Shown here piece after piece: positions 36,029-44,574 of a stretch of 64,000 bases of DNA (within the stretch, counting starts at the first letter, position 1; each line of letters begins with the position of its first letter). A program made the position numbers and the translations under genes. Source of the stretch: Sulfolobus sp. S-194 (GTDB lineage Archaea; Thermoproteota; Thermoprotei_A; Sulfolobales; Sulfolobaceae); contig NZ_CP035730.1 in assembly GCF_012222305.1 (NCBI RefSeq), positions 310,001-374,000 on the forward strand. Reading direction: 5' to 3'. The notes under the pieces were generated by a model. It was not told the DNA's origin. It searched no databases and worked only from the letters and a program-made list of their open reading frames with translations.

Positions 36029-38317
36029 ATGTATATTGAAGGATTACGTGCTGTTAACGGTGAAGGAGAATACATAAATGACCTACCAGATTTACCTGGT
36101 ACACTATACATGGCTATTTACAGAAGTCCTATTGCACACGGAAAAATAAAAAGGGTAGACCTTAATGACGTTAAACTTCACGGTGGTATTGCTTTTGGGC
36201 CAGAAGAATTAAGTAAAGTTATTGTAAATCCTTTTCCTAATACTGTGGACTTACCAATAAAATATTATCCTTTTGCGAAAGATAAAGTTAGATTTGTAGG
36301 TGAACCAATAGCTGTAGTTTTAGCCAAAGATTATTATAAGGCTATTGATTTACTAGATTATGTAAACGTCGAAATCGAGGAATTACCACCCGTTATCACA
36401 ATTGAGGATTCCTTAAAAAATGAGGTTTTACTACATGAAGAGGTGAAAACGAATGTAGCGATGCATAAAATTATGAGATTTGGGAATATAGAAAGAGCTT
36501 TTTCCGAATCACCTATCGTTATTTCACATATATTCAAATTCGGAAGGCACTCAGCATTACCCCTTGAGACTTACGGTATATTGGCTAGATTTGGTGATGA
36601 ACTAGAGGTTTGGGCAAATATACAAGGACCTATGCTACAGGTTTATTTCCTTAGTAGGGCACTTAATATACCTATAAATAAGATTAAATTATTTTCACCC
36701 AGAGATATAGGTGGGAGTTTTGGAAACAAATATTCGCTTTATCCATACATTACTTTAGCTGCAGCAGCATCAAAATTAACGGGAAAACCTATTAGATGGT
36801 TTGAAAGTAGAGCTGAAAGCTTTATAGCTAGTTCGGCTGGAGGGGAAAGAAAAGGAAATGTCGAAATAGCATCGACAAAAGATGGGATAATAAAAGGTAT
36901 ACGATACACTTTTTATGAAGATGTTGGAGCATACGTTAGACCTCCTGAGCCCGGAGTGCTATTTAGAGTTCAAGGTAATTTGAACGGAGCTTATGATATT
37001 AGGGCTATTGAAGCTGAATATTACGTAGTTTTAACTAATAAGTCTCCTACTGGTTTAAATAGGGGTTATGGAGCACCTCCATTTTATTTTGCCTTGGAGA
37101 CTGCAGTTGATAAACTTGCTGACGAAGTTGGAATTGATCCTCTGGAATTAAGGTTAAAGAATTTAATAAAAGTTTTTGATGAAGAGATTAACGGACAAAG
37201 ATTTTATGAAACAGTTTCAGGAGGACTTTACCCAGAACAAGACTACGTTAAGGTTGTGAAAGCTATTGAAGAGGAGTATAAGAAATGGAAGAATATGAAA
37301 GACGTAGGAGTTGGTATAGCTGTGATCGTAGAACCTAGTGGAACAAATTTGGCTTATGTGGATTTAGCATTAAATAAAATAAGGAACCCTCACTCAGCCT
37401 CTGGTGATTATATTACCATAGCTCTTAACCCAGATGGTTCAGTATCTGTATTTGTTAATGGTACTAATGAGGGTTTGGGGCATGAGACTACAATAGCTGA
37501 ATTTATTTCAAAAGAGCTTGGGATAGATGAAAGTCTTATTCATGTAGAGAATAGAGTTGATACTACACAACCTTGGAACTTAGCTAGTGGTAGTTATTCA
37601 AGTAGATTTGCACCAATCGTAATGAGTGCAGTAAAGAATGGAGTAGATGAGCTTAAGAAAAGATTAGCAGAATTAGCTAAAAAGTACCTAGAAGCTGAAG
37701 AGATAATATTTGAAAATGGAAGATTTTATGATGCTAAGAACAAGGAAAAATACGTGGACATTAAAAGATTGGTCTCAGCTTACCATTGGAATCCATCCGA
37801 ATTTAATTATGATAAGGCTTTATCTGTTACCTCTTACTTTTATTCACCCCTTCTAAAACCTCCTGAAGATAATAAGATAAATTCTTCCTTAGGATATGCT
37901 ATTCAAGCACATTTAGCTGTTGTAAAAAGGGATGAGGTTACCGGCGAATTTAAGATAGTTAAGTATGTTATTTCACACGACGCTGGAAAAATGTTAAATA
38001 AGAATTTACTTGAAGGGCAAATTTACGGAGGACTATTGCATGGCATTGCATTAACGTTTTATGAGGAACTGAAATATGATGACAGAGGAAATCCTTTAGT
38101 AACACTCTTTGATTCCTATGAATCTCCAACTCTATCTGAAGTTATAGAGACACAAGTTGAGCTTATTCATTTCGAAACTCCAGCAAAATACATTCCTACT
38201 GGTGCATATGGAGGTGGAGAAGGACCAATAATGGCAGCTCCAGCTGCATTAGCTAATGCAATATCAAGGCTTATAGGAAAAAGAATAAGTGAGCTGCCTA
38301 TTAGGGTGATAGAATGA
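36029..38317 (+). CDS. Molybdenum hydroxylase large subunit (xanthine/aldehyde/CO dehydrogenase family)
   Basis: 762 residues. The family folds are evident: [16 protein letters not shown], the molybdopterin contacts near [14 protein letters not shown], and the C-terminal [20 protein letters not shown] with the catalytic Glu. The loop where form I CO dehydrogenase has AYXCSFR and form II enzymes AYRGAGR reads [14 protein letters not shown], so it is neither; CO dehydrogenase is unlikely. It probably oxidises an aldehyde or hydroxylates a ring or side chain. Overlaps the next gene (FAD/2Fe-2S fusion) by four bases. Confidence 0.88.
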   Translation: MYIEGLRAVNGEGEYINDLPDLPGTLYMAIYRSPIAHGKIKRVDLNDVKLHGGIAFGPEELSKVIVNPFPNTVDLPIKYYPFAKDKVRFVGEPIAVVLAKDYYKAIDLLDYVNVEIEELPPVITIEDSLKNEVLLHEEVKTNVAMHKIMRFGNIERAFSESPIVISHIFKFGRHSALPLETYGILARFGDELEVWANIQGPMLQVYFLSRALNIPINKIKLFSPRDIGGSFGNKYSLYPYITLAAAASKLTGKPIRWFESRAESFIASSAGGERKGNVEIASTKDGIIKGIRYTFYEDVGAYVRPPEPGVLFRVQGNLNGAYDIRAIEAEYYVVLTNKSPTGLNRGYGAPPFYFALETAVDKLADEVGIDPLELRLKNLIKVFDEEINGQRFYETVSGGLYPEQDYVKVVKAIEEEYKKWKNMKDVGVGIAVIVEPSGTNLAYVDLALNKIRNPHSASGDYITIALNPDGSVSVFVNGTNEGLGHETTIAEFISKELGIDESLIHVENRVDTTQPWNLASGSYSSRFAPIVMSAVKNGVDELKKRLAELAKKYLEAEEIIFENGRFYDAKNKEKYVDIKRLVSAYHWNPSEFNYDKALSVTSYFYSPLLKPPEDNKINSSLGYAIQAHLAVVKRDEVTGEFKIVKYVISHDAGKMLNKNLLEGQIYGGLLHGIALTFYEELKYDDRGNPLVTLFDSYESPTLSEVIETQVELIHFETPAKYIPTGAYGGGEGPIMAAPAALANAISRLIGKRISELPIRVIE

Positions 38318-39630
38318 GTTTTGTGTTAGGTATTCCTAGAAAATTTAAGTACGTCAAGGTTGACTCTCTTAATGAAGCATTAGAGTTACTTAGAGAAGGA
38401 TCAAAAATATTAGCTGGTGGCCAAAGCTTATTACCACTTTTAAAATTAAGGATACTTAACGTTGATACTCTTGTGGATATAAAAAATTTAGATTTGAGAG
38501 GTGTATCGGAGAATGAAAAGGAAATTGAGATTTACTCATTAACAACTCATAATGAAGTTGCTTCAAAGGTTAAACTACTCTCTAAAGTAGCATTCACGAT
38601 TGCTGATTTCCAGGTTAGGAATAAAGGAACTATAGGAGGATCTTTAGCACATGCTGACCCTTCAAGCAATTACTATCCAGCATTGTTGGTATTAGATGCT
38701 AAAGTTAAGGTAAAGTCTAAAAAAGGTGAAAGAGAAATAAAAGTTGTAGATTTATATATATCACCTTATACTACTTCTATGAGAGAGGACGAAATAATCA
38801 CTAGTATTATTATTCCTAAGAAGAAAGAGTTAAACTTCACTTATGAAGTGTATAAGAGAGGTGGTTCAGCATATCCTACAGCTATAGTTGCAGTTGCTGT
38901 TGAAGGAAATAAATATAAGGTTAGTTTTGGTGGAATAACTGAGAAACCTATTCTGTTTGAGGGTGAAGTTGAAAGTGAGAATACAATCAAGAATGTTATT
39001 GAAAGATTAAGAGAAGAAAAAATCATTTCAGATATTCACGCAGATAGCAGTACTAGACTGAAAATAGCCGAAAGGCTATTTGTGAACGCATTTTTAAGGG
39101 CTTCAAAGGGAGTTTCGGATCAATTCAACATTCCAGCCATCGAAAATAAATGGAAGAGCGAAGTAATAAGAGGCGAGGAAATGGTTACAGTTAAAATGAA
39201 AGTAAATGATTTCGAAATGGAAGATGAAGTAGAACCTAGGACACTTCTTTTAGATTTCTTAAGAAGGAATGGATATAAAGAGGTTAAAAGGGGTTGTGAT
39301 GAGGGAAAATGTGGTGCTTGTACGGTAATCATAGATGGCAAATCAGTTAAATCATGTTTGACTTTGGCTGTTGAAGTTATAGGTTCGGATATAAAGACAG
39401 TTAAAGGACTTTCAGATATTAAACAGCTAAAAGAGTCGTTCTTAGAAAACTTCGCAATGCAATGTGGATATTGCACACATGGATTTTTAATGGTTACTTA
39501 TGATTATCTAAAAAGGATAGGTAAAAGGGATGATGACGAGTTACTTAAACATAGTATAAAAAATATTTGTAGATGTACGGGTTACTTCAATATTATAAAA
39601 GCAATTAAGACTTCTTCTTCGAATCAATAA
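38314..39630 (+). CDS. Fused FAD-binding and 2Fe-2S subunit of the molybdenum hydroxylase
   Basis: 438 residues. About 1-275 is the medium subunit: [15 protein letters not shown] and [16 protein letters not shown] bind FAD. About 290-438 is the small subunit: [12 protein letters not shown] holds the plant-type 2Fe-2S cluster, [11 protein letters not shown] and [10 protein letters not shown] the second. The usual order is separate M and S genes; here they are one chain in M-S order. Overlap with the large subunit gene gives coupled translation. The end overlaps the convergent enoyl-CoA hydratase gene by 26 bases. No frameshift is seen at the junction. Confidence 0.92.
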   Translation: MSFVLGIPRKFKYVKVDSLNEALELLREGSKILAGGQSLLPLLKLRILNVDTLVDIKNLDLRGVSENEKEIEIYSLTTHNEVASKVKLLSKVAFTIADFQVRNKGTIGGSLAHADPSSNYYPALLVLDAKVKVKSKKGEREIKVVDLYISPYTTSMREDEIITSIIIPKKKELNFTYEVYKRGGSAYPTAIVAVAVEGNKYKVSFGGITEKPILFEGEVESENTIKNVIERLREEKIISDIHADSSTRLKIAERLFVNAFLRASKGVSDQFNIPAIENKWKSEVIRGEEMVTVKMKVNDFEMEDEVEPRTLLLDFLRRNGYKEVKRGCDEGKCGACTVIIDGKSVKSCLTLAVEVIGSDIKTVKGLSDIKQLKESFLENFAMQCGYCTHGFLMVTYDYLKRIGKRDDDELLKHSIKNICRCTGYFNIIKAIKTSSSNQ

Positions 39631-40336
39631 ATTCTTTCATCCTCTTTTTTGCTAATTCTGTTTGAGATAATAGTGCTAGTTCCATTATAGCTTTCTCTAT
39701 TAGTTTTTTATCTTTTCTAAGCCATCTTTTTATAGTTTTTAGAGAATAGAAATCAAGTTGATTAATCATCTCCGCAATCCTATTAACTTCTTCTATTAGT
39801 TTATCATCTGGTACAACATAATCGACTAAGCCTAGAATTTTTGCTTCTTCAGCAGTTATAGCTTCACCAGTAAGTACTAATCGATTAATCCTTCTTCCTA
39901 ATGCTAGAGGACCTATAGTTATTGCCATTGGGGGAATCAAGCCTAACTTAGCTTCTGGGATAGAAAATTTTGCAGATTGTATCGCTATAGTAACATCACA
40001 GAAGAGTAATATTTCACATCCTCCCCCATATGCTAAACCATTAACAGCACATATCAATGGTTTTTCAAGTTCAATTAAACTTTCTATCGCTGAATAAAGT
40101 GTGAGAAAGAAATCTTTAGCTTCATCACTATTTTTTAATTCATACATGGCATATATATCATCACCAGAAGAAAACGCTCTTCCATTTCCAGTAAGAACTA
40201 CAACTTTTGTATCATCCTCATTAGCTTTCTTTAATAGTTTAGCTAAGGAATCCCAACTCCCTTTATCAAAAGCGTTAAGCCTTTCTGGTCTATTGAATAT
40301 TATCCATGAAGTGATGCCTCTTTTTTCATAGATCAT
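39605..40336 (-). CDS. Enoyl-CoA hydratase/isomerase (crotonase family)
   Basis: 243 residues. NGRAFSSGDDIYAM and LAYGGGCEILLFCDV form the oxyanion hole; FSIPEAKLGLIPP holds the Glu at the second active position. A basic C-terminal tail carries the trimer contacts. It would hydrate a 2-enoyl-CoA, or isomerise or hydrolyse another CoA thioester; the GDD stretch in the first motif is not diagnostic. Lies convergent to the molybdenum hydroxylase and divergent from the thiolase-like gene at 40462. Confidence 0.87.
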   Translation of the reverse strand: MIYEKRGITSWIIFNRPERLNAFDKGSWDSLAKLLKKANEDDTKVVVLTGNGRAFSSGDDIYAMYELKNSDEAKDFFLTLYSAIESLIELEKPLICAVNGLAYGGGCEILLFCDVTIAIQSAKFSIPEAKLGLIPPMAITIGPLALGRRINRLVLTGEAITAEEAKILGLVDYVVPDDKLIEEVNRIAEMINQLDFYSLKTIKRWLRKDKKLIEKAIMELALLSQTELAKKRMKEFIDSKKKS

Positions 40337-40461
40337 ATATTGAATGAGTCTAATTTATTATTTATTTTTAATTTGACTTACACGTAGTAAATATGATATA
40401 CAATTTCTAATGTTTTAACAAGCAAGTGATTTTTTAAACCTTAATCTAAACTTATTAAGCA

Positions 40462-41583
40462 ATGGTTGCTATTGTTGATGTAGGGATCACGAAATTTGGA
40501 AAAAGAAAAGAAAATATCTTTGAACTTGTCAAAGAAGCTACAGAAAAATTATTGAAATACGAGATTGATTATGTAATAGTTTCAAATTCGTATTCGGGAG
40601 AGTTCAATCAAATCTCAGGTTTAAGTTCTCTTATGACCACTTATTTAAATCTAGATAATATACCTTCTTTAAGAGTAGATAATACAAGCGGAAGTGGAGG
40701 ATCGGCAATATTAGTTGCAAAATCTTTACTTGAATCTCAAGAAGCAAATACAGTTTTAGTGATTGGAGTTGAGAAAATGTCTGAGAAAACAACAAGAGAA
40801 GTTACTAAAATTATCTCTTCATTATTACCATCAGAGGAACGAATTGCATCTCTTCCTTCCCTTGCATCCATATCTGCAATAGAATATATGAGGAGATTTA
40901 ATGCATCTAGAGAAAGTATAGCTCAAGTAGCTGTGAAAAATCATTATAATGGTTCCCTTAACCCTTTCGCACATATACAAAAGAGAGTAACATTAGAAGA
41001 AGTTCTAAATTCTCCAGTTATTTCCGAACCGTTAAGACTTTACGAATATACTCCCATAAGTGATGGTGCTGCTGCTGTTGTCATGGTTAGGAATGAGGAT
41101 GCGCTAAGTTATACATCTAAACCAGTTTACATAAAAGGAATAGGAAGTAGTAATTATACAGCATATGTAAGTGAAAAAGAGGATTTTGTGACTTTACCAG
41201 CAGTAGTAGAAGCTTCTCAAAAGGCATTTAAGAAGGCTAAAGTTGAAAAGATTGATTTTGCAGAGTTGCATGATATGGCAACTATTTTAGAAATTATACA
41301 GTCTGAAGATATTGGTTTATTTAAGAAGGGTGAAGGCTGGAAAGCAGTTTTAGAAGGTCTAACGTCACTTAATGGAGAAATACCGATAAATCCTAGTGGT
41401 GGGTTAAATTCAAAAGGTCATCCTATAGGGGCTAGCGGTGTTGCACAGGCTGTTGAAGTATTTTCACAAATCAGAAATGAGGCTGGAAGTAGGCAAGTTA
41501 AAAATGCTAGAGTTGGTCTTTCATTAAGTATGGCTGGTTACGGAAATTCTGCAACTGTGATTATATATGGTGATGAACCTTGA
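40462..41583 (+). CDS. Thiolase-fold protein lacking the nucleophilic Cys (possible retro-aldolase)
   Basis: 373 residues, SCP-x/lipid-transfer-type thiolase. Aligned with the canonical thiolase at 21498, the Cys of EAACSTG is Ser76 (DNTSGSGGSA), the HDCF motif is HDMA, the GHPIGASG His is kept, and the C-terminal SHNVGGTGH loop reads SLSMAGYGN with a Tyr. Cys-less thiolases such as mycobacterial Ltp2 are aldolases that cleave beta-hydroxyacyl-CoA side chains and need a DUF35 partner; here a DUF35-like gene overlaps the stop. Retro-aldol activity is inference. The ATG lies about 26 bases after a TATA-like TTTTTTAAA (leaderless). Confidence 0.85.
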   Translation: MVAIVDVGITKFGKRKENIFELVKEATEKLLKYEIDYVIVSNSYSGEFNQISGLSSLMTTYLNLDNIPSLRVDNTSGSGGSAILVAKSLLESQEANTVLVIGVEKMSEKTTREVTKIISSLLPSEERIASLPSLASISAIEYMRRFNASRESIAQVAVKNHYNGSLNPFAHIQKRVTLEEVLNSPVISEPLRLYEYTPISDGAAAVVMVRNEDALSYTSKPVYIKGIGSSNYTAYVSEKEDFVTLPAVVEASQKAFKKAKVEKIDFAELHDMATILEIIQSEDIGLFKKGEGWKAVLEGLTSLNGEIPINPSGGLNSKGHPIGASGVAQAVEVFSQIRNEAGSRQVKNARVGLSLSMAGYGNSATVIIYGDEP

Positions 41584-41840
41584 TGAAATGTAGTAAATGT
41601 GGTTACGTGACTTTAGGTAGGATTAAGTGCCCTAAGTGCGGAGGAGAGTTAGCTGATATAGAAGAGATAGAAGGAAAAGTACTATTTAGCTGGATATTAA
41701 ATGTGACACCAGAAAATCTTGAAGAGAAATATTATCTTTCTCTAGTTGAAATTAAGAATGGAAAGGTTTTGTGTAAATCTTTAGAAAGATATGAAGGAAA
41801 AGTTAAAGTTAGGAACGGAGAATGTATTAAATATGTCTAG
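41583..41840 (+). CDS. Miniature DUF35-like zinc-ribbon protein, partner of the Cys-less thiolase
   Basis: 85 residues from the ATG at 41583 (a TTG at 41580 is less likely). CSKCGYVTLGRIKCPKCGG is a four-Cys zinc ribbon, followed by a shortened beta-rich OB-like part (KVLFSWILNVTPENL and onwards). It is half the length of the DUF35 protein at 22682 and lacks its N-terminal helices. Overlaps the thiolase-like gene by one base and so is made with it. Overlaps the end of the convergent SRPBCC-like gene by 14 bases. Confidence 0.8.
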   Translation: MKCSKCGYVTLGRIKCPKCGGELADIEEIEGKVLFSWILNVTPENLEEKYYLSLVEIKNGKVLCKSLERYEGKVKVRNGECIKYV

Positions 41841-42294
41841 CTATTCTTTCTTTTCTTATTATTTCGTCGAATTCCTTTTTTGATTTCTCTATTGTCTTTT
41901 TGATTGCAGATACTATTGCTTTTTCTTTCTCACCCTCATACTCAATTAATACTTCTAAAAATTCGTTTATTTCAATTTTTCCGCTTCCGTTAGGTTCAGT
42001 TCCCATATACATCATGTCAAGTTCTTTCTCTTTTGGCAATTTTATTAATTTAGGTTGAAACAGCATAACATAAGATATTTTAATTGGAGAGACGAATTTT
42101 CTTACTTTAGCTTCAGCTGGAAAAACTGAGAATAAAGATGATAATTCGCCATAAATATAAAAAACATTTTCTTCGTCTGAGGGAAATATAAATTTAAATG
42201 GAGTAAAATTCTTAAAGAAGAATGTATGATCGGAGAGTATTTGAAATACTACTTCTCTTTCATGTGATGTTTCAAATTTAGTATTAACTCTCAC
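41827..42294 (-). CDS. SRPBCC-like protein
   Basis: 155 residues from a GTG at 42294 (VRVNTKFETS). That start lies about 24 bases behind a TATA box at 42314-42321; the longer frame to 42336 would begin upstream of the promoter. The N-terminal strand-helix pattern, then IYGELSSLFSVFPAEAKVRKF and a long C-terminal helix, suggest a START/SRPBCC fold, but no signature motif is present. Possibly binds a hydrophobic intermediate of the surrounding pathway. Family assignment is weak. Confidence 0.55.
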   Translation of the reverse strand: MRVNTKFETSHEREVVFQILSDHTFFFKNFTPFKFIFPSDEENVFYIYGELSSLFSVFPAEAKVRKFVSPIKISYVMLFQPKLIKLPKEKELDMMYMGTEPNGSGKIEINEFLEVLIEYEGEKEKAIVSAIKKTIEKSKKEFDEIIRKERIARHI

Positions 42295-42313
42295 AATAAA
42301 GCATAAACTTACA

Positions 42314-42321
42314 CATTTAAA
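42314..42321 (-). promoter_or_regulatory. TATA box deciding the GTG start at 42294
   Basis: ATTTAAAT (self-complementary) centred about 24 bases from the GTG on the minus strand, which predicts a leaderless transcript. Confidence 0.5.
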
Positions 42322-42454
42322 TGTTTTATTAATCAAGTTTAAAAATGTTTAATGGTAACTCATTTACATAAATCTATAAAGCTTCTATTTAACATTGATA
42401 ATGTTACTAACAAATAAAATAAAAACTTTTTAGGATAAAAGATAAAAGTATGTT

Positions 42455-43432
42455 GTGCTTGAAACTAAAAAAATTCTACAAAATAATGTTGATGAATCTT
42501 TCTTCATTCCAGATAAAATTTTAACATTTAAGATAAGGGAAAATAACAAGATTTATAAGGGAATCAGAGTGCAGTATTCCAGGATTTTAGGACCGTATGC
42601 GGGTGGAGTTATATTATCAGAAGAGATAGACTTAGATACCTTGATAGATTTAACTATAATTTCCTTTATAAGAAATATACTTTTTAACTTACCGTTAGGA
42701 AGTTCTATCGGTTGTATATGTGCACCAAAATCACAAGATAAGAAAATACTTATATCACAATATATAAATTATGTGAGAAATAATCTAGATATGGATATTT
42801 TAATCCCTGATGAAGGAATAGAAGATATGTCTGAAATATTCTATGAAATAATAAACATAGACGAAAAATATATTACAAATATAATTTATTCCGACTATCT
42901 ATCATATTCAATAGGAATTGCAACACTACTCAAATTTGCACTTAAAGGAAACTTTAACGTTAAAATCGGTATTCTAGGATTGAATCCAGCTAATAGTATA
43001 TTATTTAACTTATTAGAAAGCTTAGGTTCTGAGGTCTTTTCAGCTAATTTAAATTCAAAGTGTGACGCACTTATTATTACAAGCGGAAAGAAAATAGTAA
43101 ATTCATTTAACCAGGATAAGATAGAAGCTAAAATCGTAGTTGAAGGAAGTGATCTAGCAATAACATATGATGGATATAAAAAACTGAGAAATAGGGGTGT
43201 AATCGTAGTCCCAGATGTATTAGCAAACTCTGGAAAAGCAATAGGCATTTATTTAAAATGGGTGAATAATAGAATTGGGAAAGTAACATTTAATGAAGAA
43301 GAAACTATAAGGTTTTTATATGAAAAAATTAATAGAACATTAAGAGAAATAATAAATGAAAATAAAAAACTTGATGAATTAAAAGAGACTTTATTTTTAA
43401 CGGCTTTATCCAAGATAGGCCATACCTATTAA
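42455..43432 (+). CDS. Degenerate glutamate dehydrogenase-family protein
   Basis: 325 residues against about 415 in active enzymes. The C-terminal part still reads like the family (VVEGSDLAITYDGYKKLRNR, VVPDVLANSGKAIGIYLKWV). In the N-terminal domain the GGIR motif is KGIR, and the usual lysine-rich PLGGGKGG loop is PLGSSIGC, so the substrate and catalytic lysines are gone. The Rossmann loop GxGxxG is replaced by ILGLNPAN. It is uninterrupted and preceded by T-rich promoter-like DNA, so it is expressed as a changed protein rather than a pseudogene. Role unknown; a regulatory subunit of a true dehydrogenase is one idea. GTG start. Confidence 0.75.
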   Translation: MLETKKILQNNVDESFFIPDKILTFKIRENNKIYKGIRVQYSRILGPYAGGVILSEEIDLDTLIDLTIISFIRNILFNLPLGSSIGCICAPKSQDKKILISQYINYVRNNLDMDILIPDEGIEDMSEIFYEIINIDEKYITNIIYSDYLSYSIGIATLLKFALKGNFNVKIGILGLNPANSILFNLLESLGSEVFSANLNSKCDALIITSGKKIVNSFNQDKIEAKIVVEGSDLAITYDGYKKLRNRGVIVVPDVLANSGKAIGIYLKWVNNRIGKVTFNEEETIRFLYEKINRTLREIINENKKLDELKETLFLTALSKIGHTY

Positions 43433-43852
43433 TGATCCTATTGGAACTTGACTTGATGTACCTACATATATAACTTCAGTTACAATATTTCCTTGAACTA
43501 GAACAACGTTCTCGTTAAAACCTTCTATGTATGTATACAACCCAGAATTACCAGAGAAACCTAAGCTATTCACATAATTCTGGGCATATGTGGGTGATTT
43601 GAATGTCATTTTTATATATATTAACCAATCAGAATGAGTATCGATAAATCTATAGTAATATTCTTTTTCTAATCCTTGTACTCCTTGAGTAGTAACATAG
43701 CTATTATATAATGTCCATTGACCACCTAAGAATTTACTTGGATTTGGTGGCTTAACTGCTTGAGGAACTGAGGAAAGACTTAAAATGCCTAGGGATAGGG
43801 CAGCAATTATAACTACAGCGACTCCTATAACATAAATTAACCCTTTATCCAT
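43406..43852 (-). CDS. Membrane-anchored extracytoplasmic protein
   Basis: 148 residues: one N-terminal membrane segment (about 5-28) followed by a soluble domain of about 115 residues outside the cell (GGQWTLYNSYVT, WLIYIKMTFKSP). No Cys or metal motif. No family recognised. It lies between the dehydrogenase-like gene (27-base convergent overlap) and the SoxM transcription unit, whose tail is 190 bases away. An accessory role for the respiratory chain is possible but not shown. Confidence 0.65.
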   Translation of the reverse strand: MDKGLIYVIGVAVVIIAALSLGILSLSSVPQAVKPPNPSKFLGGQWTLYNSYVTTQGVQGLEKEYYYRFIDTHSDWLIYIKMTFKSPTYAQNYVNSLGFSGNSGLYTYIEGFNENVVLVQGNIVTEVIYVGTSSQVPIGSLIGMAYLG

Positions 43853-44042
43853 TTTTTCACCTAATTATATATACTATCAATTTTCATCTTAATAAATTTT
43901 TATATAAATGTTTATATGAGTACATAAATGTAGTATTCTATGTAATTTTACAAATGTTTACTTTTCTGAGTTTAATCAACTTTAACATGGTTTAATTTTA
44001 AATTATAATTATAAATATGCTGAAGGAGATAGCCACTAATAT

Positions 44043-44573
44043 CTAATTTGTAAATATTTTAGCAAAAAATAATTTCAATAATATATATACACCCAGAATA
44101 TCCATAACGACGAAAACTATGGAACCGGCTGCCGGTAACTCGTATCTGGGATAAATTGAATAAGGAGAGGAATAAAGTGAAAACCCAATTATCCAAATAT
44201 AAGATAAAAGAGAGTCGCCAATCATCCATAAGAAGAAAAGAAAAACTAAGAAATTTATTGAAAATTTACTAATAGAAGATCCAATTAACACTCCAGATAA
44301 AGTCATAGATATTACATCTACAATCCAAATGAAATAAATAGACGTAGCATAATCAAAAAACCATGGTAAGTGCCAGAAAATAATAATAGGTAAAGCTATA
44401 AAGAGAAATTTTCTTGATAATGAATAAAACTTATTAGATAGAAATATTGACACACCAAGGATTAAATAATGAAATAACATTGGTATTGCGGGAGAATATG
44501 ATAAAAAATTAAATGTGAATGGTAAAATTAAAAATATATCAAGCAGAGTAAGATAATAAAAAATTTTATTCAT
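44043..44573 (-). CDS. Polytopic membrane protein (DUF1404-like) behind the oxidase gene
   Basis: 176 residues with about five to six membrane segments. FHYLILGVSIFLSN, with WHLPWFFDYA further on, is reminiscent of DUF1404, a Sulfolobales membrane family related in style to CtaG oxidase-assembly factors. It follows the SoxM-like gene by one base on the same strand, so it is co-transcribed. Assembly or copper delivery for the oxidase is inferred from position; His residues near membrane faces would suit that. Confidence 0.7.
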   Translation of the reverse strand: MNKIFYYLTLLDIFLILPFTFNFLSYSPAIPMLFHYLILGVSIFLSNKFYSLSRKFLFIALPIIIFWHLPWFFDYATSIYFIWIVDVISMTLSGVLIGSSISKFSINFLVFLFFLWMIGDSLLSYIWIIGFSLYSSPYSIYPRYELPAAGSIVFVVMDILGVYILLKLFFAKIFTN

Positions 44574-44574
44574 C

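Noticed and set aside
36029-39630. Aerobic CO dehydrogenase (coxLMS)
   Set aside because: The large subunit lacks the AYXCSFR loop of true CO dehydrogenases; the CoxG-like gene at 17101 is far away.
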